Origin: Phyto melanocephala
Lineage: Eukaryota; Arthropoda; Insecta; Diptera; Rhinophoridae
Assembly: GCA_941918925.1 (NCBI GenBank)
Contig: OW799234.1
Span: forward strand, 64,565,043 to 64,629,042
Direction of reading: 5' to 3'
Length of the DNA stretch: 64,000 nt
The translations under genes were made by a program, and so were the position numbers. Below are positions 22,855 through 33,410 of this stretch, one piece after another. Position 1 is the first letter of the stretch, and each line of letters begins with the position of its first letter. The notes beneath the pieces are model-generated. The model made no database searches, was not told where the DNA came from, and saw nothing but the letters and a program-made list of their open reading frames with translations.

Positions 22855-23554
22855 TTTTTATTTTTAGTTAAAATCACACTAATATATTTTATTACAATAT
22901 TCTTTTTATTTAATATTTTTATTTTTTAGCCGGCAACAAACTCATTTTCACACAAAATATATTTCTGTCAAAGAAAAACACCGCATACCAACGAGTCTCG
23001 AACGTTTTGGCCTGTAGTAAAGGTATTGCCAGTTCTACAATATAATAAAATATTGCCAGCTGCGTTTAAATACATGCTGGATATGGCAACATTTTAATAG
23101 TACTTCTTTGTTTACAACAGAAGCCCATAAAATAGCACATTATAGTTATATTTTATATATACGTATGTACTTCAAGCACTTAAAAAAATATTATTACGAA
23201 CAAAATTCTCTATTTATTTATAAAATAAAATATGTTCATACCTTTTCTAAGAATTGAAAACAATTAGATAAAACTTTTAAGACACATGGGTGTTGAATCT
23301 TAATAAAATTTTTGATTTATACACAATTTTTGATAAATTAATATTATGTAAAGAAAACGTAAATTAATTTTTTTTATTGAATTTATAGAAAATCTTTAAT
23401 AAATTCTCTATATTAGATAATTTTTAAACAAATCTCAATTATTTTAACAATAAGTTTTTAGTTATGAATATTCTTTTTTTTAATTATTTAATTATTAAAA
23501 TTTCCTAATTTTTAAATTGTCTTTGGCTGTCAAATAAAATTTCCTACATACATG
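22855..23554. other. Region upstream of PCID2
   Basis: Should hold the PCID2 promoter and 5' UTR. A less AT-rich tract at 22980-23040 (CGAGTCTCGAACGTTTTGGC) is the only notable non-repetitive block. No gene. Confidence 0.35.
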
Positions 23555-23763
23555 CAAGGCATATTAATTCATCAGGTAATTGCAGTTCGGAGAGAAGTTT
23601 TTTGTTTACATTTTTTATACATGAAGTTTGTCATTTGAAATAAATAAAAGAGGAGAAAAATTTGTTTTTTATCTATAGACTTTGACAGCTGGAATTTAAA
23701 ATAAGTGAAGAAAAAAATAATCAGCTGACGAAACCAGACTATCTGATGAATAAATGTGCCTTG
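23555..23763. mobile_element. hAT-type MITE (CAAGGCA...ATCAGG family)
   Basis: Imperfect inverted ends CAAGGCATATTAATTCATCA (left) and CAAGGCACATTTATTCATCA (right, read inward). The flanks CATACATG (23547-23554) and CATACACG (23764-23771) are an 8-bp duplication with one difference. Subterminal CAGCTGAT and a TTTGTTTACATTT motif are shared with the 36606 MITE. 209 bp, non-coding. Confidence 0.7.
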
Positions 23764-24131
23764 CATACACGTTTAAGTTAGTGCTTAGAATTCAATTATA
23801 ATATTTTAAATACCTATAAATTCAACAAAAAAATTTAAAATGAAAAATTAAAATAAAATAATTGAAAATTAAAAGAAAAATTAGAAATTCAAATCATTTA
23901 TGTATTCAAGTGTTACTAATTCAACGAATAAATTTGGCATTTAAAAATCTATAATATGTGGAATAAAATAAAATTGCTATTATTAAATGTGTTAAAATAC
24001 GTTTATTGGAGCTGGAAAAGAAAAACTGTGCGACCATCCGAGTACAGTGATAAACAAAAGAAACATCAAAACAAATCTAAAATTTTTTTCGCATAATAAG
24101 TATTATTTTCAAAAATAAATTGATCTTTTAA

Positions 24132-24804
24132 CCCTCTCAAAGGTTAAAATTTAATTATGCTTGGTTGTGAAAAGTACCATATAGTCTTTAGGTTCTCTTG
24201 AGTACATTCCAGTATGCGCCGTTGTTTTTTTTTTTTTTTTTTGTTTTTTATATTTACGGTACCGTTTTTTGTGACTTGAAACGCAACTATAGTGAAGTGT
24301 ATAATTGGTTTTTGCATAATATTGTGCGTTAAATTGCAGAAAAAATTCAAAATAAAGAAGAATTTAAATTTTTGCGGCAGGTAAATATTTATAAACAAAC
24401 ATTTGTTTTATGCTTCCTATATGTACCATATGTACCATTCTTATGGTATGGTGGTACACATATGTACCATTCGTCCGTTGAGTATGATATCCTGTCTTCA
24501 AGAAAATGTTTTGTTTTCCGAGAAAATGGATCCCGAAGACATTCGAAAAGTTTTGGAAGATGAAGCTGATAGTACTAGCGATTTAAAAGATTTTTCTGGA
24601 GGAAACTCTGAAGAATTTGTACCAAATGATGTATCTGTTTTCAGCGACAACGAAGATTCACCAGACGACGAAAGCTCTGTTGCAAGTGGTGCCTTTTGCG
24701 AAAAAGCCCCCCCATAATAGTTTTCCAATTTTTTCTTTAACAACAAGTTATATATTGCTTAAATAACCTTTTAGCATTGCTATTCAAATGTCGGGTCGAA
24801 TGGG
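24132..24804 (+). mobile_element. piggyBac-type mini-element
   Basis: The element begins CCCTCTCAAAGG and ends ...GTCGAATGGG, flanked by TTAA on both sides (24128-24131 and 24805-24808). The TTAA target and CCC...GGG ends are the hallmarks of piggyBac. At 673 bp it is far shorter than an autonomous element (about 2.4 kb) and retains only the first part of the transposase ORF. Confidence 0.8.
24526..24717 (+). pseudogene. piggyBac transposase N-terminal remnant
   Basis: From ATG 24526 the frame reads MDPEDIRKVLEDEADSTSDL, then KDFSGGNSEEFVPNDVSVFS, DNEDSPDDESSVASG and ends CEKAPP followed by TAATAG. This is the acidic, disordered N-terminus typical of piggyBac transposases. The catalytic DDD domain and Cys-rich C-terminus are absent. 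An open frame also runs upstream from 24403, but the MDPED start fits the family better. An acidic peptide of 63 aa could still be made. Confidence 0.7.
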
Positions 24805-25138
24805 TTAAGTCCCATAAACAATAAATAAAAAATTTAACATAAAAAACTTGTATTTTTATGGGAAAATCTTAAAGAAAATTAGATGCCACTGGCTTGTTTT
24901 GAATTAGTTCATATTATCGCGTGTTCACTGTATTAATATTTATTTAGAATAAATTATTTATTTTATTAGCAGATTTCCTTTTACAGAAAACTTTTTTCGC
25001 AAATTTTTTATTTCTAGGAATTTCTTTTGAATTGTTGATTTTTGCAAATTATTTATTTTTTACTTTTGAGCATACATTCGTCGATCGATTTATATTTAGA
25101 ATTTTTTTTTAAATGATTAATTTAGTTATTAAACTTAC

Positions 25139-25270
25139 CTAATAAGGCCTGAAAAAGACGTGACTTAAATATGCGTATAACACGTTCAATAGCAATGCGT
25201 AGAGCACGATCCTGAGGCTCTGATAATCTTGAATGATAATCCTCTAAAAGCTCAAGGGCACGATGAGCCT
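25139..25270 (-). CDS. dlg1: dlg1 exon: first half of the L27 domain
   Basis: A minus-strand exon of 132 nt between a TCTTTGCAG acceptor and a GTAAGT donor. It reads [20 protein letters not shown], then [23 protein letters not shown] and a final G that begins the conserved Asp codon completed at 16529. This is nearly identical to Drosophila Dlg-S97 ([20 protein letters not shown]...). Both ends are phase 1. Splicing to the upstream exon gives ...[12 protein letters not shown]. Confidence 0.95.
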
Positions 25271-25365
25271 CTGCAAAGAATAAAAAATAAAGAATTTTAT
25301 GTAGTTAATTTTAATTTTTTTTATAGTTACTTAAACAATAATGAAAGCAATTTAATAGAAATTAC

Positions 25366-26209
25366 TCTTTTCTTGTGACATTTCATCATACGTTTCTATT
25401 TTACTGGCCTGGCCAAAAATTGTCGACCAATAACCGCGCTCTTCAGCATTAGCAGCAATATTTAGAGCATTACGCTGATCAATGGTGTCTATTAACAAAT
25501 CGAATCTATTCAATTGATTATGTAAACTTTCCGATATGTATTGATCGTATTGTGATGGCTGACGCGATGAACTACGTGCTTCAAATTCCTCTTTTGAATA
25601 CAAACTATCGGATTTTTCGAAAAAGCCTGATTCTACATCGGGAGTACGTGACTCATGACGTCTAATAACGTTTTCGTATTCGAAAATATCATTTGCTGAG
25701 TAGAAAAAATCTAATGACTGATTAGGACTGTCGGTAGATTTGGCCATGATTTTACATTTCAAATCATCATCATTCAGGGTTTCTTCTTTCACTTGTGTTT
25801 CGATAACCTTAATATTTGTTACTTCTGTTTTTCGTTGTTCATTAACAGTGTCATTAAATTGACATTCCTTTTCAATATTTTTAATTGTTTTACTTGCACT
25901 ATCGATTTCTTTAACAATTTCTACGGATTCGGGTAAGGGTTCAACATTTTCGTTTTTAAGTTTAATTGATGTTTTGTTAAACTTTTTGTGGGAGTTGGTT
26001 AGATTTGGCGAATCTTCTTCATCATCTGAATCATTACTACTTATGACAGGCTTATCAGCGCCTTCCTCGGTGTCATCACTTTCGGAACAGTCATCGGTAA
26101 CATGTTCTTTACGTTTAAGTTTTGTAAATTCATCATCATTGTCAACTTCTATGTCATTATTTTCTTCACCATTTGGTAGTAATTTATCTGTTTCATATTC
26201 AATTTCCAT
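25366..26209 (-). CDS. dlg1: dlg1 5' exon: long acidic N-terminal extension
   Basis: ATG at 26209-26207 (context CCAATGG) opens a frame of 281 codons plus 1 nt up to a GTAATT donor, then a 95-bp intron to the first L27 exon, with the phase preserved. The peptide starts MEIEYETDKLLPNGEENNDI, is rich in Asp, Glu and Ser, lacks membrane segments or known domains, and becomes more ordered at the end (NQLNRFDLLIDTIDQRNALN, AEERGYWSTIFGQASKIETY). The Drosophila S97 product I know starts with a short MPVKKQ leader instead, so this long leader would be an additional isoform. That it belongs to dlg1 rests on distance, strand and phase. Confidence 0.8.
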
Positions 26210-26742
26210 TGGAATTTATTTGCACCTTTTCCCTAGATTTTAAGTTTATTTTTTGTATTGTATGACACAATAGTTTATTTTTAATAAATAATATTCTATT
26301 GTTTGTCTTTTTTATGAACAAAAATGTGATGTCTTTAGTTCTTAAGTCGGAATTGAACTAAAAAAATGCATTGTGTTTCTGGTTAGTGTTTGTACAACAT
26401 TGGAAAAATGTAAGAAATATAAAAACATACAAAAATCAATAGTATTTTATTTAATACAGTCTTAAAATTATGTATTTTTTAAACAAGCCAACTGGACACA
26501 TTACAAAAAAATAAATATCTGCATGAAATTGTTACAAATAGGAATTATGAACGACTAACTACTTCCTAGTTATTACTGCTTAGTTTAATTAACAACTTTA
26601 AAGGAGGTTGACAATAGGATTTTAATTGAAAATGCTAATAAATTTTTAACATTAAATTACTTCAAGGCTAATTGTCATGTCTTCTATCATAAAACTATTA
26701 ATGTTTTAAACACTTTTCCTCTAACTTCCTCTCTCTCGCTTT
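26210..26742. other. Region upstream of the dlg1 5' exon
   Basis: AT-rich, no gene. Candidate 5' UTR and promoter region of the dlg1 transcript starting at this exon. No defined core promoter element could be supported. Confidence 0.35.
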
Positions 26743-28172
26743 TTATACCCTTCACACAGTGAAAAAGGGTATATATAGGTTTGTCATTCCGTGTGAAATT
26801 TCTACAATTTTCATTTCCGACCCCATAAAGTATATACTTTCTGAAAGCTTATGAATAGGGGAGTCGATTAAGCTCTGTCAGTCTGTCCGTGTGTATGTTG
26901 AAATCAACTTTTTGAAGCCCCCCAACATAGGTCGGACCCGGGTGGGGTATTAAAATATCAAAAATATTCGGGAGTAGATCGGTATTGAAAATCAGAAACA
27001 TCGGTACATAAAAAACTGAGATATGAACAAAAATCCACGACCACCTCGATTTTTTTTTTTACAAAAACAACATTACAACAAGTAAGAGCGCTATATTCGG
27101 CCGTGCCGAAAATTTTTTTTTAAAAAATTTTATTAATTAATTAATTTTTAATTTTTTTAAAAATTATTATGTATATAATATATATAAAACAAAAAAAAAA
27201 TTAAAAAAAAAAAATTAAAAAAAAAAATAATAAAAATATAAATAATATATTAAATAAAAAATAAAAAAAAAAAATAAAAAAAAAAATAAAAAAAAAAATT
27301 TAAAAAAAATTTTTTTGGCTCAGCTGGGATTCGATGCCACGTTTTCTCTAACCAGTATACACGTTTGTATGTATGTATGTTGTTGTTGTAATGTTGCTTT
27401 TGTGAAAAAAAAATCGAGGTGGTCGTGGGTTTTTGCTCATATCTCAGTTGTTTATGTACCGATGTTTCTGATTTTCAATAGCGATCTACTCCCGAATATT
27501 TCTGATATTTTAATACCTCACCCGAGTCCAAGCGATGTCGGGGGGCTTCAAAAAGTTGATTTCAACATACACACGGACAGACGGTCAGACGGACAGACGG
27601 ACAGACTGACAGCGCTTAATCGACTCCCCTATTCATAAGCTTTCAGAAAATATATACTTTATGGGGTCGGAAATCAAAATTGTAGAAATTTCACACGGAA
27701 TGACAAACCTATATATACCCTTTTTCACTGTGTGAAGGGTATAACAACATACATACATACAAACGTGTATACTGGTTAGAGAAAACGTGGCATCGAATCC
27801 CAGCTGAGACAAACAAAAATTTTTTTATTTTTTTTTTATTTTTTATTTAATATATTATTTATATTTTTATTATTATTTTTTTTTTATATTTTTTTTTTTA
27901 ATTTTTTTTGTTTTTTATATATTATATACATATATAATAATTTTTTTTTTAATTTTTTTTTTTTTAATTTTTTTAAAATTTTTTTTTTATATGTACATAC
28001 GTGAATTTATAATTTTACAATGTGATGTTTTTATATACATATGTATGTTTTTATATGTATGTACGTATTTCATATGGGATGAATGGTGACACAAACTACT
28101 GTTATTGCATGACTACACGTTGTGAAGGGTATATAAGATTCGGCACGGCCGAATATAGCGCTCTTACTTGTT
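26743..28172. repeat. TATACCC-family repeat split by an inverted member of the same family
   Basis: A minus-strand copy is split: its 3' half is 26743-27076 (starts TATACCCTTCACACAGTG) and its 5' half is 27743-28172 (ends CGGCCGAATATAGCGCTCTT). Between them a plus-strand copy runs from AAGTAAGAGCGCTATATTCG (27077) to GTGAAGGGTATA (27742). The break lies in an AAC repeat of the outer copy. The flanks both read ACAAC, which may be a target duplication or just the repeat. Long pure A/T tracts in both copies (27110-27310, 27800-27990) add to the palindrome. ORFs here are repeat-derived. Confidence 0.7.
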
Positions 28173-28863
28173 TTTTGTCCATTTGGAACACACTACCTAT
28201 CTTGTACAAAAAAATATTTGTTAACAATGTGAGACTAAAGCCATTTCTTTGTCTTAATATGATTGGAAGAATTCAATAATAATTGACTTCTCTGCCTTGT
28301 AAAGTCGATGTTAAGACAATATTTAACAAGATGAGTTTAAAAGACCGATTTATTTTCTATTATGCATGGAATATGACATAATTGAAATATCCGCCGCTGT
28401 TAAGCAGGTGCTGAACTTCAATTAATATGCGGCATACTTTTGACTAAATTTAAGCAGTTACCTTGTTTAACTTGATTTTGAGGCTTATAGACCAGCTGCT
28501 TTCGAAAACACTACAAATCAAAAAGTTATCATAGTCAATTCACGTCACCTGAGCAAAAAACAACTCTTGTGTATTTTGAGGTATCGCACTAAATGCCAAC
28601 CTGCTAAAACCACATGTTGACCACGTCTCAACAATGTAATTTTTAGTGAACTAAAGGTTGATCCTGTCAGTAGCATTACTTTTTTTCTTATTTGAGTTCG
28701 CTTCCAAATACTCTGATGTGTTGTCTAATGCTTTACCTTTAAGCTGTTGAATTTTATACAAGAGGTAACCAAAGATGAACAAAAATTTTTTTTGTTCATT
28801 CTACGGATTATTTCCTTGTAAATCATACCTAAATACATACATATTTATATTACATATACATCA
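28173..28863. other. Non-coding stretch
   Basis: No gene, repeat boundary or RNA recognised. Confidence 0.35.
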
Positions 28864-29454
28864 ATACCCCGGTTTGCGTCTTTTCAGTTTGCGTCGTTAA
28901 AAAATGTCTGTGATTTCGAAGTTTCATAAGTTTACATCGCATTGCTTTAAAGTTGCGTTGTTGATATGAAAATGTGTTTATATAGCTCAAACAGAAAAAT
29001 GGGATTTCCCGTCTAAGTATAATGCAAATAATTATGTAAAGGTTAAGCTTTGTACACACGGTTGTCAGATCGTACAATATTGCCTGAAGAATTGGTAAAA
29101 AATGCCTTACAACCGTGTGAACTGACAATTTTTGCCTAAAAATGTTGGCAGAAAAATCATTGTCAGACCATTGACAGGCGGTCACCTGGCAACAATATTG
29201 TCAGATATATGACAATTGTCTGAACACCCTTAGTCGCTATTCTCAGACCTTTGACACATATTGTCATATAATTTTAAATTGGCAGATGTACAAGTTTTGT
29301 GCATTTGACAATGGCGTCATTGTCATACAAGTCAGTGATGTCAGATGTATAAAATTTTGCTTTTAGTATTGTTGAATAGAATGTTGTTTCTAGGAATTTT
29401 CTTGTACTTTCTATATTGTTACTTAAACATGTTAAAATAAAACATATTATTTAC

Positions 29455-30290
29455 TAAGAGCGTTATATTCGACTGTGCCGAATCTAATATACACTTCACC
29501 AGCATTTGTTTTGTTTTTAGTTACTCGCCTAAATTCTGCAAAAATAACTTAATCCTAATTTACAAAGAAAAACTAAAAGCAAAAAAAAATATACATACAT
29601 CTGTATACTATTATCAAAGACATCTGTACATACATACACTATATAATCGCGAACTTCTATACATACATACATACTTGCATATATGAATTATTATATGTGA
29701 CAGCGCATTAAAAGAAAAATCACTTTTTTTTTGATGTGGACAACATCTGAGCATCGAATGAGACCGATCCCTTGCCCCAAAAGTGTTCCCTCCCAGAGAT
29801 ATGCGCGTTTTATAAAAGTGAAGTCGACGATTCTAAGCGCAAATAGAAAGGGACCAACGGTAAAATTTATTTATTTTTATTTTTTCCCCTACTTAATTAA
29901 CAAAATAACCTGATTATACGAAACTACAACAAATTTTTTTTTCTAATGAACAATTTAAAAAAATAGAAGAATCATTTAATCTTTAAAATGGCTCTTCTGA
30001 ACAAAGCCTGTTTTACCCTTAGGTCCATTTCTCTATGCGCTGTCACATATGCTTAATATAGGATTGGCTTATACCGTTGTACGTCATTTTGTAGTGGGTT
30101 GGAAAATATGTAATTCGCCATTTTGTTTTGTACGCCATCTTAGATCAAGAATTTTCAAGCCCTTTCATTGGATAACACTATTAAGGGTGGTGTTCATTAC
30201 AAAAAATTTCTCATATATACAGATCTGTCCGCTATTTTGTTGGCGGCCATCTTGAATTTATAGGTTATACATAATGTTCTTTAATCTATT
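29455..30290 (+). repeat. TATACCC-family repeat, long subtype, partial
   Basis: It begins TACTAAGAGCGTTATATTCG followed by ACTGTGCCGAATCTAATA and carries blocks CGCCATTTTGTTTTG, CGCCATCTTAGATC and CCCTTTCATTGGATAAC that match the long subtype at 2403 and 45167. The 3' end with the GGGTCGG block is missing. A MITE at 29696-30047 is inserted in it. Confidence 0.5.
29696..30047. mobile_element. TA-flanked MITE with TGTGACAGCGCAT ends
   Basis: Perfect 13-bp inverted ends TGTGACAGCGCAT, flanked by TA (29694-29695, 30048-30049), 352 bp. The less AT-rich left third (GAGACCGATCCCTTGCCCCA) has no coding similarity I recognise. A mariner/Tc1-type transposase may have moved it, judged from the TA alone. 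Confidence 0.6.
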
Positions 30291-30593
30291 TGTCAGTTTC
30301 TTTATTTTGTGTACTAGGACATGTTTGGGAGAATTTTTTAGAAACGTAGGAATTTTAAGTATGTTTTTTCATATGGCATCACTTTAAAAGGTTATTTCAA
30401 TGCAACAGCTGTTTTGCAAAACAAAATTATTAATTTTCTTGTATGTTTCTTGTTTTTTTAGTTTTGTGACAATAATTGGAGAATAAAATGATAATTAATG
30501 AAAAAAATTTATTTTGAATTAAAAGAGGGCGGTACAAAGTATTCCATTTTTAAATCAATGGAAGATTTCAGATTCCCAGACGCCATAGAAATA

Positions 30594-31513
30594 AAGGGTG
30601 TTTTTTTAAGCCCGATAGAACTTGAAATTGTAAAAAATAACACAAAAAATTAAATTGTAATCAAAATTTTTTTTTATTCGAAAGATCAATACGTGACATT
30701 AACATTTGAAAATGATTTCGGGCATATGGGCACCGCGGCTGTTCTTGACGAAGCGCATTCTGGACGTCCAATTTTATCGCAAAATTGTGTTCAGCGATGA
30801 GGCGCATTTTTGGCTTAACGGGTTTGTTAATAAGCAAAATTGCCGCATATGGAGCGAGACCAATCCACAAGAGACCCTACAGGTTCCATTACATCCAGAA
30901 AAATGCACCGTTTGGTGCGGTTTTCACGCTGGTGGCATCATCGGATCTTATTTCTTCAAAAATGAGGCCGGAGCTCGCGTTACGGTCAATGGAGATCGTT
31001 ACCGCACCATGATCAATGATTTTTTGTTTGAAAATATGGATGACATTGATCCGGAGGAGATGTGGTTTCAACAGGATGGCGCTACGTGCCATACGGCGAA
31101 CGCAACCATCGAATTATTGAAATCAAAATTTGGCGATAAGTTGATTTCGAGAAATGGACCTGTCAATTGGCCTCCAAGGTCGTGCGATTTGACACCTCTC
31201 GATTATTTCCTGTGGGGCTACGTGAAGTCACTGGTTTATGCTGATAAACCAGCAACAATTGACGCCTTGGAGGCCACCATTGTTCGTGTTATTCGTGACA
31301 TACGGCCAGCAGTGCTCGAAAAAGTGGCCCAAAATTGGACGTCCAGAATGCGCTTCGTCAAGAACAGCCGCGGTGCCCATATGCCCGAAATCATTTTCAA
31401 ATGTTAATGTCACGTATTGATCTTTCGAATAAAAAAAAAATTTTGATTACAATTTAATTTTTTGTGTTATTTTTTACAATTTCAAGTTCTATCGGGCTTA
31501 AAAAAACACCCTT
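30594..31513 (+). mobile_element. Chimeric mariner (rosa type) with 182-bp inverted arms
   Basis: The left 182 bp (30594-30775) is an inverted copy of the right 183 bp (31331-31513), differing visibly by one A/T in a homopolymer. The arms include the TIR (AAGGGTGTTTTTTTAAGCCC) and the last part of the transposase coding sequence. TA flanks it on both sides (30592-30593, 31514-31515). The normal 5' end, with the N-terminal DNA-binding domain, is absent: the 3' end has replaced it. The element is flanked as one unit, so this form itself was probably inserted. Confidence 0.88.
30706..31407 (+). pseudogene. Mariner DD41D transposase, intact catalytic part fused to an antisense leader
   Basis: An uninterrupted 233-codon frame. 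Codons 1-23 come from the inverted arm (antisense of the C-terminus) and have no family meaning. From FYRKIVFSDEAHFWLNGFVN on it is a clean rosa-type catalytic domain: the first Asp in FSDEAHF, the second in FQQDGATCHT, the third in DLTPLDYFLWG, 41 residues after the second. It ends GAHMPEIIFKC. All three catalytic Asp are present, but both N-terminal helix-turn-helix motifs are missing, so it could not bind its own ends. Confidence 0.85.
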
Positions 31514-32663
31514 TATAAAATTGTAAAAAACAACAAGACCAAAGCAATTCTGACAACACATCTAACAATTTTTTTTTATCGTCATCTGACAACCGTCTAA
31601 ACTTAAAATTTTTTGTCGGACAACATCGTCAGATAAAGTTATTGTTAGAACAATATCTGCCAATGAAATTGTTAGCTTTTTTGATAAAAGTCTGACAACT
31701 GTCTGAACTGACAATTTACCTTATGAAAGCAATTCTTCATTGTCATTCCATTGTTAGCATATGTTTAGGTAAAGCAATTCTGTCAGATCTAACAACCGTC
31801 TGCACAGAGCTTTATCTGTTGTGTTCTAGTTGAAGGTCATTAGTACTTTCCAATAACATTTACTGAAGTGAAGTTTAATCTAAATATTTTGCAACAATTA
31901 AAAAGTAGATCAGCTGTGTTGTCAACACCACCTAATAATGCATTCGTCTTGCAAATAAGCTTAGAACAAAAACTGGACATTTTGAAATGTCTTAAATTAT
32001 GAGAAAAGGCTATTGATATTTGAAAAAAAAACTTTGGACTAGTCCATCGAGATACATCTGTTCCAGAGATGATGACAAAATTAAAAAATTTTGCAGAAAC
32101 CGCAACATCGTTACAATATAAATAGGTTACAAAAATGAGAAGTCGTTTAATGGAAAAAAGGAGTAAATTCTTAGCATTTGGATAGAAGATCAAAATTAGC
32201 GAAGAATGCCATTAAGTCAAATGGTAATTTAAAAAAAAAGCTTTAACTTAATTTAAAGATCTGAAAAATCTTTTATCAAGTGCCGAAAGTGCGGAAGAAT
32301 TTGTTGCAAGCAGAAGTTGGTTTGAAATTTGGAAATTTGCATACATATATTTGAAAAATTAATTTTTTTAGCTAAAATTACGAATCTCGGAACCAGTTAA
32401 ATAAAAATCAATACAAATGTATAAAAAATCGTGCTTCGGTTTGCGGTTTGATTTCGGTCTTAATTAGCGACGCAAATCGGGGTATAGGTGTACTTAAAAA
32501 TTTTAAAGTCCTATATAAAACGGCCCAAGTATCTTGAAATGAAACTGAGTACAAAGTTTTGCTGTATTTGATCTGTAAACTACTGGGAACACCAAAAGTT
32601 TAATGATTCTTAAAAAAAATTGATTTTTGTTATATAAACATACATACATACATACATATGTAT

Positions 32664-33410
32664 TAGGGTGATCGATTATTTGACATTTTTAAGAAACCGG
32701 TTTCAAATTTAGAATTAAAAAAAAAACCGGTTGCTATTTAAAAAAAAAATAACAGAGATACATACATATATAGGCATAAACTAGTTTGTCCTATGGTTTA
32801 ATTGTATTTTAAGTTGACACACATTAAATGGAATTATTATAAAATGCTGTTTATTAAAGTAGAGATGTTAAAGGACAGACACTTTTTACCTAAAAGTGAC
32901 CGAAAAGTTAAGTTTATGCTTTTAAATTAGTCTTTAGTACAAGTCGCTAGATTTCGTAGAAGCAAAATATTATGAAATTCGAATATGATATCAAAAAGTA
33001 TTACAAATTACAATAATATGTCAAAAAACTTAACTGGACAGCTGATTATCACAGCAAATTATAAGCGCATCAACGTATAAAATACCTGCTCTCCATTTAA
33101 AACAAATAATATTAAGGCCTAATTATTTTTCTTATTTTACATTTGTTTTTGAAACAACAAATGAATTATTATGAATATTATGGAAGAGTATTTAATAAAT
33201 TTTCTGATTTTTTTAAATTTTTTGACTAATAAATATAGTATGGTACGTTTGGTTACAAAGATAAATGAACATAAAACTAAAAATGAAAAAAAAACGGCTT
33301 CTGTGAGTAAAAAAACCGGTGTAAAAAAATTAACATTTAGAAAATATCGCCAGGTGAAAGAGTAAAATACCGGGTTTTCCACCGGTTGTAAAACCGAATC
33401 GATCACCCAA
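32664..33410. mobile_element. hAT-like non-autonomous element, copy 3
   Basis: It begins TAGGGTGATCGATTATTTG and ends ACCGAATCGATCACCC, matching copies at 151 and 3556, including AACCGGTTGC and CCGGGTTTTCC blocks near the ends. The middle has diverged strongly. It is preceded by a CATA microsatellite (32640-32655). No clear target duplication. Confidence 0.65.

Larger units (their letters stand above)
16530..25138 (-). other. dlg1: dlg1 intron of 8.6 kb carrying a nested gene
   Basis: Flanked by a GTAAGT donor (25133-25138 on the plus strand as ACTTAC) and a TTTATAG acceptor, joining two phase-1 exon ends that split a conserved Asp codon. Inside are a mariner, an approximately 2.1-kb TIR element, the whole PCID2 gene on the same strand, a hAT MITE and a mini-piggyBac. 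Confidence 0.85.
29046..31811. mobile_element. Candidate inner element with TTGTCAGA-rich subterminal repeats
   Basis: The ends read AGCTTTGTACACACGGTTGT (left) and, inward from the right, AGCTCTGTGCAGACGGTTGT. The first 300 bp and last 300 bp are full of TGACAATTGTC, TTGTCAGA and GTCTGAAC variants in both orientations, typical of transposase-binding arrays in DNA transposons. No transposase-like ORF apart from the nested mariner. The superfamily is not assigned. Confidence 0.5.
28864..32485. mobile_element. Candidate 3.6-kb outer element with other elements nested inside
   Basis: Inverted ends ATACCCCGGTTTGCGTC (28864-28880) and its complement with one difference (32469-32485) enclose a second pair of inverted ends (29046, 31811). 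Inside these lie a TATACCC repeat, a TA-flanked MITE and a mariner. The outer match extends slightly further (TACATCA / AGGTGTA flanks partly agree). No transposase of its own remains. The superfamily is unknown. Confidence 0.45.

Noticed and set aside
24498..24746. 82-codon antisense ORF over the piggyBac remnant
   Set aside because: Complement of the acidic Ser/Asp-rich N-terminus. The sense frame matches the family.
25974..26243. Plus-strand Ser/Leu-rich ORF
   Set aside because: Shadow of the acidic dlg1 5' exon on the minus strand.
27315..27340. tRNA or tRNA-derived SINE
   Set aside because: A- and B-box-like motifs abut. No acceptor stem, anticodon arm or cloverleaf can be formed.
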